The notes beneath the pieces are model-generated. The model was not told the origin of the DNA. It ran no database searches and was given only the letters and a program-made list of their open reading frames with translations. The position numbers and the translations under genes were made by a program. 64,000 nt of DNA from Dolomedes plantarius (lineage: Eukaryota > Arthropoda > Arachnida > Araneae > Dolomedidae): assembly GCA_907164885.2 (NCBI GenBank), contig OU015496.1, forward strand, positions 183,488,874 to 183,552,873. The letters are read 5' to 3'. This document shows positions 40,332 through 53,508 of the stretch, piece by piece; the first letter of the stretch is position 1, and each line of letters starts with the position of its first letter.

Positions 40332-43300
40332 CATTAATTGCATACATTGAGCGTTGTATTTAATTTGAATATACTCCGTAGCGAAGTGCTGGTTTTCAGC
40401 TGGTCATTGTATATATTATCATTAAATTTCCGTGTAAGAAACAAACATTTATTTCAAAAATCTTCCTTAATTGGCGTAGTTTCCCCTCCCACCATTTGCC
40501 ACAGAACATTTAACGAAAATTCGCTTGGGCTCCATAATTATGTTTAAACAGATCAAGATTTATCTTGAAATCCTAAACTATGAAAGATAAATTTATGTAG
40601 AATTTCCTTGCATTAAAGCATATCCAAATATTTAAGCTAAACAAAACTTAATGACAAAAATTAACGTGTATAAATAAACAACAAAATTAAACAAAAATTA
40701 ATGAGTCAATGGGAAATCATGAGCAAATTTTCCCGAGCTAACAATAGCTTTACTCTTAAAAGCACTTCGTTTATATACAAGGTTATCAGGAAAGAGTCAT
40801 CCTATTTCAAAATTTAATATTTTTCCTAATTACAAACAGAAAATTATAATACATCATTGTAAAGGAAAAATGTTAAACTTTTTTTTCACAGGTGTTGGAT
40901 ATGACTTCCTGTAGTCACCAGTATAATATCATTGCGATATGCCATTTCTTGCCAAACACGTTGTAATGCTTCACTATTAACTGTTTGTAAAGCATCACAA
41001 ATGCGTTGTTTAAGTTCGGCACAAACTTGTAGGCAAAGGTGGTATGAACACAAAACCTTTGATATATCTCCAAAGGAAGAAGTCACATGGGGTTAAGTCC
41101 GGTGACTTAAGAGGAGAGCTGTGTAGGACCAAATCATCGGTTGCACTTCCGACCAATCCAATGGTGTGGTAGTTCTCCGTTTAGAAATTTACGAACCTCC
41201 AAATGCCATTGGGGCTAAAAATTTAACATTTTCCCTTTACAATGGCATTAATTATAATTTTCTGTTTGCAATTATGAAAAATATTAAATTTTGTAATCAG
41301 ATTATTCTTTCCTGATAACCCTGTATTATGTTTATAGTACAAAAATAAAAACCAGTCAGCAAGAGCAAATAAATACGTTCCGCTCTTTGGTACACTTGCT
41401 TTGATACACATGCGCTTTGGTACAGTTGCTGGCTGATGACATAAAACATAATGCCCGTATTAAGCGAAATGCTTTAAGCTGGGCGTGCTTTATGCATTTT
41501 GTCATCGGACAGCAAGTGTACCAAAATCAAATACATGAAGAGTTCCCGTTAAAAATACCGCGTTCATTCCTTAATCTTTCTACGAAATCAATTATTTTCA
41601 TTTATAAATTTCAAAACTATGTGTATACTTTGTTACAATTTTCTGTATTTAAAATATCTAGTCAAGCAGTCTAGTCATTTTTCATTTAACGGAGAGTCCC
41701 TCAAAAATGAAAAATGTTTTAATTAATATCATTCATTCATTATTTTCTGACATCCTAACACCTACCTCTATATCTTCTCTATTTTATCATCTCTATATCT
41801 CCAGTGAAAGTAAACCTGGACTGCATCTATAATGAGTTTTGGAAAGTTTCAACTCTCATTCTCTTTGACTTGCACTATGAACAGGTGTTTTGATCTGTTC
41901 GTAACTCTAGATATCGATCTCTCTTAACAATAAGTCATTAACTATACATACATGTATCGTGACTGAATACACTGTCTCTCTCCCCGTCTCTTGTTGTTTA
42001 CAAATCATGAGAGGGAACATTTTTCTATGACGTAAAAATAATTCGCATACTTCGATAAATCTTCAACTTTTTATTAAAAGACTAACTTCACTGCGGTTAA
42101 AAGATACATTTAAATGGCAATATTAACTTCCATAAAATTTAGCGTCTAGTATTTTTTTTAAACGGGACTGGTAAGAAAGTTGCCTAAATTTTGTTAACCA
42201 TCATATTTGGGGATTTTGAAATATGAAATCAGGCTCAATGATGGTAGGATTTATCTAGCAGAAAAGAGAATAAAGGATAATTGTTTTAAATGTTGTAGAC
42301 CCGTTATAGCTAATCTCCTTTATGAACTATACATAGGATAATTATTATAGGGTAATGAAGTTCTCGTTAAATGCTGTGTATAATTTTCGCATCAAAAAAC
42401 GTTAACACTCATATTCCGCTTAGACATATTTATAGTCCTCGTTCAAATGTTTAAGGCTGCTGTGTACTAACCCTATTGGATACGCTCACCTCAATGTTAA
42501 CCTATGGAGAAAATGTGTCTAAGGATTGCCGATTTGGATTGAAAGTTTTTTTTTTTTTTTTTAAACTCGTACTCCGTAACAGGGAAAGAAATTTTACACC
42601 TTGGGGCATTCTTCGTTTTTTTTTAAAGAAAAATGCAAATAATATTTTTTTAAATTTAAATTATTCGAGACGAAAATCTTGTATAGTGTTTTTTAAAAGC
42701 TCCAAAATTCCTTTGTGGGCGTAATTTATAAAATGAATCCTGTTGCAAGGTGCAGAAAATTTCAAGCTATCTGAAAATACCATTTTTATTGGGTTATCAG
42801 CATTTATGTATCAATAAATAGTAAACACATTTTTTCCATAGGTTAACATTGAGGTGAGCGAACACAATAGGGTTAGTACACAGCAGCCTTAATGCCTATT
42901 TATACACACATACATTACGTAAGCATCATTTTCGATTTGTATGGAATGTAACGAATATCCGAAACGTTCTTTTCTGCCAAGTTTCATCTGTAAGCAAAGA
43001 ATTCGTTTGTAACTTTAAGAAGCTCCGAATTCCTTTCTCCGTTGTGAACAGGAACGAAAGGGAACTACCAAGAAGAGAAATACTCTTAAACATATAATGA
43101 AATTCTACATCACGATCAATTAGCATTTTCGGAATATTAAGACACCGGGTCGTGATCTGAAGTCAAAGGATTCTAATTCAGTTGTTCCTCTCCAGTGAAT
43201 CTGTCGTTTAACAAAGAGTTAAACGTTCTTATCACTTTTTTATTCATCTTTTATTCCATTGTCTCTCTCATACTCGACAGTTTGAGGTGCGCGTTCTCAA

Positions 43301-46300
43301 ACTTTTTATTCTATTTTTTTTTCTTCTTCTAGAATCGCACTCCCGCATCCGTGGTCATTGAAGTTATGGGTCATCGGGAAACTTACGACCTCTACTGCAT
43401 TCTGGACTTCAACAATGTGCGAAAAAGGATGTCTGTAAGTGCTTTCGCTTACTTTGTTACTCAGATTGGGTATATTTAGAATTCAGAATGGTATAGAACG
43501 GTGACTCTCAAACCTTTCGATCCTAACACCAAAAAAAAAAAAATCTCGATTTTGTTTTTCTGCAGTATAATGACCCCGTTTTATTACAGAGGCATTTAAG
43601 AGTTTTAAGGGGAAAAGGGACCTCCAACCTCGTTTTTATAAAATTTTCAATATTAACTCTATATACAAAATGAGAATATTTAATATTATTTTTTACTTCA
43701 TTGAATAGACTTGGAATTCACAAATAAATATTTGGGGACAGAATAAGGCCTGTTTATCAAAAAATTCATCAAAAATTCTAGAATTTTCCAAAATGCTCCA
43801 TGCGTGACCAATTTCTTCCGATTTCTTCAAAAATTCTCGGGATTTTTAATGGAAGTGTTTGTCACAAAACTGTGCATCATTCTGTGAAACCACAAATATT
43901 TTTCAAATTTTTAGACCACAAAATGAAATAAAATCATAAAAAAATAACAGTCAGATTGATGAAAAAATTATTTATGGCTTTAAATTCATACTAAAAAAAT
44001 TTCAGTGCACAATTATAATTACATTTATATGGTAAACTAATATTAAAAAAATTAAGGAATTTAAAGGATGTGGAATGCACACGGAACATTTTGAAATATG
44101 CTTCCATTTTTGACAATTGTTTTGAAAAATCAGACATTATTCTGCCAAAAAATCCTTATTACGGATTCCAAGGGTCTTCAATGTAGTAAAAAAGAATATT
44201 AATTATTCTCATTCTGTATATAAAGTTAAGAATTGAAAATAAAAAAATTCCAGGTTGAAGATCCCTTGCCCCCTTAAGGCCGTCTGCACACGGAGCAACT
44301 CAAAAGAAACTGATAACCGACTCCAGTCACAAACCATTCCGTGATGAGTCGCAACCTATGTAATTGAATGGAGCCACGCACACGGCGCAACTGGTTACAA
44401 ACCCGTCGGACGGGTTTGTAACCAGTTGCGCCGTGTGCGTGGCTCCATTCAATTACATAGGTTGCGACTCATCACGGAATGGTTTGTGACTGGAGTCGGT
44501 TATCAGTTTCTTTTGAGTTGTTCCGTGTGCAGACGGCCTAAGACTAAATGTTTCAAGAATATTTGCTTCGTGATTTCTCTAGAGATAATTCAAAGTGCAT
44601 TTCAGTCAGTTCAAATGCGTTTGAAGGACCTACGAGTATATGCAGGAGGACCTTTACTTTCCATCATTTTTCTCAGAAAATAAATACCGAGACATCACTC
44701 TTGTTAACTCTTATCTGCATATTATATTTTTCGTAGCTTCTAGGAATGAAATGAAATTGTAACTATATGATTTTACACACAACAATAACACAAAACAAAC
44801 AAACAAAAAAATTATCATCTTGAAAATATTGAGCTTAACTTAAGTTTCCCGTAGTTTACACGTCAATAAATAAAATGGAAATTCTGCCTGTCTGTTTGTA
44901 CCATACACAGTCCTAAACTCTGTGATCGATCTGGATCAAATTTTGCAAAGTTTCTCTCAAGGAATCTGTGCAAAGGCGGTTATCGTAACGTCCCTTTTAC
45001 TAATTCCCTTAAAATTTTTGGATTCTACAGTCTGATCTTTCCATTAAATTGTTTCCTGACAGCCAAAGTACGAATTTCTGCCATTGGCTATTGGATGACT
45101 CAGTTTTGGAAGGTCAACTTCATATTGGTTACACTAAAGAAGATACGCTGAAACAGTTCTACTTTTCCAACACGAAAATGCTGGATGAAGGCCAAAGGGC
45201 TAGGGCGTTGGTGTTCGGTGCCAGAATCTGAAGGTTCAAAGGATGTTTGTAACCATCTGATGTTGGTTTTAAATTTCTTGTCCCGATCCAACTAGCCCCC
45301 GCAGGAGAAAAGATGATCATAGCACTTTCAACCAACCGCTAGAAAAATGAAATATACTCGTACTTTGTATCGCAAAGAATTAGCCTCATTAATCATCCAT
45401 GATCTCCAATAATACACGTTTGAGCTTAATATAGCTGAACTTGTTTCCTCAACATTACTTCTGAAACCAGAGGGCGTTTAGAAATGTCAGCTTTGGCCAT
45501 CCCTACAATATGTTATTGCTTGGTTTTCATATTTCCACAGACATTCTAAGTATAACAAGCCGTGGCAAAAATCTGGCAATTAAAGCTAGATAACAGTATT
45601 AGCTGTTATAACTTTAAATTTTCCAACATTTTACTCTCTTGTTTTTCAAATCGTTTACTTTTTTAATTCGTCCTCAGACGTAAAGTATGTTTTGCGCCTC
45701 TCTCCAGGTGATACTTCGTAAAGACGGTGTCTTGAAGCTGTACTGCAAAGGCGCCGATTCTGTGATATTTGAACGCCTCGACGAAAGCTGTCATGAACTG
45801 AAAATGAAGACTCTGGACCATCTAAATGTAAGTCAATGAAATGGAACTGTTAAATATACACCTAAACACGTTCTTTCTAAGCGCTTGCATAAACTTTACG
45901 TACTTTTGAATACTTCATATCAATTCATATTTGTAGTTTTAAAGTGGTCAAATAAGCTATAAAAAATTGAATACTCGTCACCAATTTAAGAATTTTTTTC
46001 TGCGGATGGTACAAGAAGAGAAAATTCTACCATTTTATTTATTTTTATTTTCGAATAGAAATTTGCTGGGGAAGGTTTGAGAACACTTTGTCTCGCAGTG
46101 AAAGAACTGGACGAAGAAACGTTTGAAGAATGGAAAGAAAAATTCCATGCAGCTGCGTAAGTATCTATGATTTTCAATAGTGTTAGATTACCTATATGTA
46201 TGTTTAACCAGCATTATTTTGATGCTGGATGAAATGCAGCCAAATGTTTCACATGAAATTAAGGCAACTGAGTTTGCAACTCAGAAGTAGTTCTGGGGAA

Positions 46301-49300
46301 TGAGTTCGATTCCTTGAGTGTATTAAAGCGATCTCACATAGGTCATTTGCTACACAATGAGAAAGCGACCAAATAGGTTAGTCTTAAAGCCCTGTAGAAG
46401 AGCAGACATGAGCCGAGACAAGAATTTCTACGGCAACACTTTCACTCGAGTTTCATAATGCAAGACGGAAAGCGTTACGAGCGTGCCTCTACACAATACT
46501 TTGCGTAGCGGCAGACATTTTTAAATATCAATATTTGCTTGTTCTATTATATTGAAAGTTTTTTCTCTTAGCTGAGAGAGTCTTTGGGTTTTAGTTTCAC
46601 TGTTGGCATGCATTATTTTTAACCGTTTGAAATCGATACTGGAAAACGTAAGGGGTTGGAGAAACGTATCATTCCAGAACGGAAAATATTGTTGGAGCAT
46701 GATATTCATCGGAACTAAAATAAAATAACGCACAAAGTGGTAAAAAGTAAAACTTAATTATGGTTTCATTACATTAACCAGAAAGAGCGTTTAATATATT
46801 TTTTCCCGAAACCCGCATCCATCGAAATTATTTTCTGGTTCCGTCACTAGACATACATAATTTTTTTTCGCATGTAGAACCTCCATGGACGACCGAGAAG
46901 AGAAAGTGAATGCTGTCTACGAAGAGATTGAAAAAAACCTTATTCTCCTTGGTGCTACAGCTATAGAGGACAAACTGCAGGATGGTGTACCTGATGCGAT
47001 AGCCAATCTAGCTTTGGCAGACATCAAACTGTGGGTTCTCACCGGAGATAAACAAGGTATGCAGCGACTATTTTATCCATAAGTGAAATTTAGCATTTTC
47101 TACTGAAAAACATACGATGTTTTTTCAACCAAGAGGAATTTATGCTGAGGATTTTGACATAATTGTTAAACTAGCTTCCGTTGGAAAATTATAACCCCCT
47201 CTTTTTCCCGCTGTATGTTATGACCCATGCAGATTTTAATATTTGCGATAAAGGACATAAATTGCATGTTGCTGTCGTAACAAAGAAGCTTACGATTTAA
47301 AAAATGAGGAATCGAATAATTCCAAAGTCGACAGTAAAAATTTAAAGAAATTCCGCTTTCAGTATTTTCCCGTTCAGAGTACTTCTCGACTGTGCCATCA
47401 TGAGAAACCCACAAAGGGCGAACCCTAAGTTCGTGGATAATGGGTAATGTGGAGAGCCTATTTTGACAATAATATGTGCGATTGTTGTAAGGCAAAAAAC
47501 AACTAAAAATTTTATAAAATAAAATAAAAACCTATTTTCTATCCCTAAACTTTCTTTTAACTTAAATATTTTTGTCTCAGAGCAAATCCTTTTGGCTTTG
47601 CTCATTTTCGTAGAATATGAACTCACGGATTCCAAACCTTATCTCTCTATCCAATCACTTTACTCTATTCTCTCTAAACTTGCCAATTGAAATCCAGCTT
47701 ACAGACAGCCATTGACTCCACCCCCACCAGCATATCAACTCGAAGATCCAGGAGACAACCAATCAGAACTGCCCATTTTCATCCTCCTATGTACACACCA
47801 GAAATCTCTTTGCTTCACTTTTTTTAAGCAATTTGTGAACTTTTGACGTCACTTAACGAACTTTTTCTACTTCTGAACAATTCCAGCTCATCGTTGCTAC
47901 TTTTATGAAATATCTGAGTTTGAAGGCGTTGGCCTAGGCAACTCAGTTAGAACACTTGTCCTATGGTCCTATGGTTGATTGTTGTTAAAAGTTGCCAATT
48001 AAAAAACCATACTATGCTAGTTCCTTAATATGTTTATTTTTTTTTCAAGAAACCGCCATCAACATAGGCTACTCTTGTCGTCTTCTGTCTGACGAAATGG
48101 TCGACATATTCATCGTTGATGCTTACGAATATGCCGAGGTCGAGACCCAGTTAGGTCGTTTCAGAGAAGCCATCGCCAATGTTCTTGCTCACAGCCAAGG
48201 CACCACTGCCTGCAACGTGGTACGCTTCCATAATGACTTCAACGCCGTGGAGACACCCGTGGACCCCACAGGAGGATTTGCACTGGTCGTCAATGGACAT
48301 AGTCTGGTCAGTATGACGCACTGTCTTCGGAAATACCGTAATAGTGTTAATACTAAAAACCAAAATTTTATGTTTCTACATGAAGTTTAAATTACTTTAA
48401 ATGATACACGGGAAAACTTTTTTTTGCCACTATTTTACTTTGTGTCTGCCCACCTGTCTAAGCCGGGTGTAAGATTATATTTACTTATCCCAGAGGAGCT
48501 AATAAAAAAAAAGAAAGATGGAGAGAAAAGACGGGGTGCTGGACCTCTTCGCGTATACACAGTTTGCCTGCGCCGTTAAGGCTGCCGTCTACTAACCGTA
48601 TGGGATTCGCTGCCCTCAATGGTAACCTATGGAGAAAATTTGTCTACTATTTACAGCTACATAAATGTTGATAATCCAATAAAAATGGTATTTTCAGACA
48701 GCCTGAACTTTTCTGCTCCTTGCAACAGGATTCATTTTATAAATTTCGTCCACCAAAGACATTTATGAGGGTTTAAAACACACTATACTAGATTTTCCCC
48801 ATATAATTTCAATTTTGAAATATTATTTGCATCTTTTCTAAAAAATGAAAAATGCCCAAAGGTGTAAAATTTCTTTCTCTATTACGGAGTACAATTTTAA
48901 AAAATCTTTAAATCCAAGTCGACAATCCTTGGACACATTTTCTCCATAGGCTAATATTGAGGTGAGCGAATCCAATAGGGTTAGTACACATAAGCTTTTA
49001 GGCACCATATCGAAGGGGATACATTGTCATCGATCCACCCCAGTTAGTGCCATCGTTATTGTTTACAGTACCTAATAAACTGCAACACGTTGGGGATAGT
49101 AAGGGCCTGTTCACATAGGAGTCCGTTGCGTTGCGTTAAGGAAAAGATGACGTTGAGACGAAAATAAACCAATAATATGCCTCCAAACGATTAGCTATGA
49201 AATTTTTAACGCCTATGATTGGTTTATTTTCGCCTCAACGTCATCTTTTCCTTAACGCAACGCAACGGACTCCTATGTGAACAGGCCCTTAGGCTAGCTT

Positions 49301-52300
49301 ACACAGATACATCCATCAATGGGGTCGTTGTTTTTGTTTCATTTTATTGTAACACGATTCAAAACTTCTTAAATTCTCTTAAACTTTTTACTTATTGATG
49401 TATATTTTTTTTACAAAAATACAGTAATATCCAACGTTTATTGAGATTTTAATGGAAAACTCTTTCAGAAAAACTAGTTAAAGATTTTAACTGCTTAGAG
49501 GGTCATTTTTACTGTTAAAATCTACTATATAGTTTATTGCAAATGGGGCAGTCTTGATCCCTGAAAACTTCAAAAGCCCTTAATTAAGTCACTCTAGTGA
49601 GCATTTTTATATTATTCTTGAGAAAAGGTCACGATTTTAGTAAGTTTACATTCTTCAAAGTTTTATTTAAAAGAAGTCAAAGGGTACTGCATAGCGATTG
49701 CAGTCCAAATCTGTAGATTTCTTTTCTTCTAAAGCTTCGCTAATACCCGGTGCCATGTAGGTGTAAATCTGCATTCTCGTGGTAACATATACTTTTTAAA
49801 AGAAATATGTTTGAAGCTTTTAACTTTTATGGTCTGGCGTTATAAGGAAATAATTTGCTGAAAAAAGGGGATAAAAGAAGCTCTCAAACTGCTTTGAATG
49901 CAGTAGTAAAGTAGGGAAACAATAACATAGATGTGAATGCCGCAAAGGCAGTTGTACAAACATTTTCCTTGATTCATAATACCAATCGGCCTAAACTTAC
50001 ATTTAGGAATTTTTTCCGTCTATATATGAAATAGTATGTCTGATTTGAAAAGCCTAGACGTCATAATGGGTTAAGAAAGAAGTTTCATATAGGAAGCATG
50101 TATAGCATTCCATGCGATTGAAATTGAGCTACTTTGTTAAAACCACGCTTTAATGATTCGTGAAATTTTAACAATTGCGTTTTATAATAACATGAATAAA
50201 TTTGAGTTTTTTTCCTAAGATCATGTACGGGTGTTAATTACTACAATCGTAAAAATTAATCAAGCCATGTTTTTACTGAAAGATTACAGATGTGTTCAGG
50301 TAATGAAAAGAAAATACGGTAAAATGAATCTTAAAAATTGAAGGTAAATTACCCGAACGAACTCGAATTAAAAGGGATCGGCAAAGTGCATTATCGCAAC
50401 CAAAAACCAAAATAAATAGGTTTGCGGGATCACCATATTCGTCGCTGACATGATTTTTCTCGTTTTAAGGCTGTTGTGTACTAACCCTATTGGATTCATT
50501 CACATCAATATTAACCTATGGAGAAAATTTCTCCAAGGATTGCCGACTTGGATTAAAAGATTTTTTTAAATTGTACTCCGTAATAGAGAAAGAAATTTTA
50601 CACCTTGGGGCATTTTTCGCTTTAAAAAAATTCAAATATTTTAAAATTTAAGGCGACAATGAACCTTCAGATTGGCAAAAATATGTCCCAAAACAATTTT
50701 TTTTTCTTTCAGAAAATGATTCTACAACTCATCAGCTTTAAATTTTAAAAGTATGTTGATCCGATCATTATTAACCGATTTATAAGTATTTTTTCAACCG
50801 TAAACAATGGAAATGTTACGTTAAATTAAAACTTTAAATGCTATTTTCTCAAAACAAGTTTTCATGTCGATTTTTCTTGAATTTTCATAAAATTTCATAA
50901 TGTGATTATTTATATATGTTAGAATAAAACTTAGTAATAAATTCATTATACTGTTTTAGAACACCTTAAAATTTTTTCAATCAAAAAAATTTTTTTTATA
51001 AAGTTTTGCATAAAATGACCTATTTTTATCGATTTGTTTTCTAGTTTTTATAAATATAACTGTAAATCAAATATTGCTACTAACTTTTTTTATAACTATA
51101 TAAAGCTAGATTAAGAAAGAAAATTAGATATGAGACAAAAATTGATGAGCATGGAGCATTTTTAAATAGAGTAATTAACAAACTGATTTTAATTAATATC
51201 TTAATTAATTACATTCTGATATATTTTTTTAAGCATTTTCATCTCTAAACAACACTGTATAAGTATACAAAATTTCATAGCAATTGGTTGATAAATGAAA
51301 AAAAAGTTTTTCATGGTCCATTGTCGCCTTAAATTTTTGAGGGAAAACTTTGGTAGAGTATCTTAAACGCTCTTAAATTCTTTTGGTGGTCGAAATTTAT
51401 AAAATGAATCCTGTTGCAAGGTGAAGAAAAGTTCCGGCTTTCTGAAAATGCCATTTTCATTTGATTATCAGCATTTGTGTAGTTGTAAATAGTAGACACA
51501 TTTCCTCCATAGGTTAACAATAAGGTGAGAAAATCCAATAGGGTTAGTACACAGCAGCCTTAAGGTCAAGGTAGTTGATTTTACGAGGGTCCTGGCCAAA
51601 ACTGTAAGAAAGTTTTGTCTTAAACCTCGAACGGAGCAACCTTAAGTAGATTTTGCCAACCATTCACGAACGGTTCCGATTTATTGGCGTACCCATCAAA
51701 TGTTATCTCCGTCGCTTCAGCAGGCCCAATAAAAGAACGAGGGACAGGGAGAAATGAGCGAGTAAATTCTGCTAGATACCTGGAGCCTTGATGTAGGCAG
51801 GAAGTTCCTGTAAAAACATTATACTTTGTAGGACACCCTAGAATTTATTTTCCTTTTTGAAAAAAGAAAAAAAAAAGGAAGTCTTACTGCATTTTTAGGT
51901 GCACGCTTTAGAGGCAAGCATGGAACTTTTATTCCTCGAAGTGGCTTGTCAGTGCAAAGCTGTCATCTGCTGCAGAGTGACACCACTTCAAAAGGCTCTT
52001 GTAGTGGATCTGGTCAAGCGACACAAGGGAGCTGTGACGCTGGCCATTGGGGACGGAGCCAATGATGTCTCCATGATCAAAAGTGAGTTTATTCATTGAA
52101 TAAGTTTTTAGACAGCTTATGAGAAATTGATTTTTAATGGGATTAAACGTCAACTTGACGAAACGCCGCTTTGAAAAGACCGCAAAAAAACTGTAATTGG
52201 AGTTCTGTGATATCACTTGACCTATGTTGGGTTTCATCATCTCAGGAAATAAACACTAAGCGGCACTAAATTAAAATAGATTAAAATAAAACATGTGACT

Positions 52301-53476
52301 GAAATCGGAAGAGAATGGATGTTTTAGTGCTTTAAACCGTGTTGATGCTATTTAAGCAAGGTATTCTCTGTTGTAATCGACTTCTATTATTTTCTGCCAA
52401 ACAGTGGCTCACATTGGAGTGGGAATCAGCGGTCAAGAAGGTATGCAAGCAGTCCTGGCCAGCGACTTCTCTCTGGCCCAGTTTCGGTACCTGGAGCGCT
52501 TGCTTCTGGTACATGGAAGATGGTCTTACTTCAGAATGAGCAAGTTCCTCCGATATTTTTTCTACAAAAATTTCGCTTTCACCCTCTGCCACTTCTGGTT
52601 CGGATTCTTCTGTGGATTTTCTGCCCAGGTAATAAATATACGTGTGCGTACATAAACAGTCGAAATTAAAACAAAGACACGAATGTAAACCGAAACAAGA
52701 ATACCAGAAATGAACTCTTTGGCAACAGTGCGGACACTATAATCAAACAAAGGATTGTTTCTGAAAGTTGTGATCTTCAGGATAGACGGATCTAGGTACT
52801 GGTCTATCTTTCTAAAAAGGGAGGTAAGAATAATAGGAAGTCTTGAAGAGCACAATGCGGAAATAGTCCTTCGTTAAATGATAACGCTGGCACTCATGAC
52901 GAAGAGATACTATCCTTAAACTGTTTATTTCTGGTATTCTAGCTTTGGTTTACCTTCATATGTTGGTTTTAAGTTTCAACTTTTTATATTTTTCTTGCAC
53001 AGGAAAGTACTAAAATCTGTGCTTTACTATGCAAGTAAATGTACTAAAATATAGTGTGTACATAAATGAATATCCCAACTTTGCAAGGCCATTGAAAGAA
53101 AACTAAACAAAGTACAAACTTGTTTTGTTTTTTCTGGGGCAACATCAAACATCAGGTGTTTGATCCACCGCTACCAAATGCCGTTGACGAATTTAAGACA
53201 CGCATATCTGCAGCCTTTCAATTCCGAAAAGAGTGCGGGATAAGTTATAGTACCACCTCGATGTACCTTCATGTTACTAAAGGGGCTCACATTGAACACT
53301 TATAACTGTGTCGAATTTAAGCTTTCCACTGTTATTTTTGATTTCCGATGAACAGCAAGTTTTTACTTTGTTTAGTTTTCTCTCAATAGCCCTGAAAAGT
53401 TGGGATATTCATTTATATACACACTGTACAATCCTTCATTTTTTGTAATAGTTAAAAATGGTAAGTTCCTTCTAGT

Positions 53477-53508
<32 letters not shown>

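Noticed and set aside
49101..49290. TTAA duplication for the F4 foldback
   Set aside because: The flanks are GTAA and TTAG, which are not direct repeats of TTAA. A TA duplication fits better.
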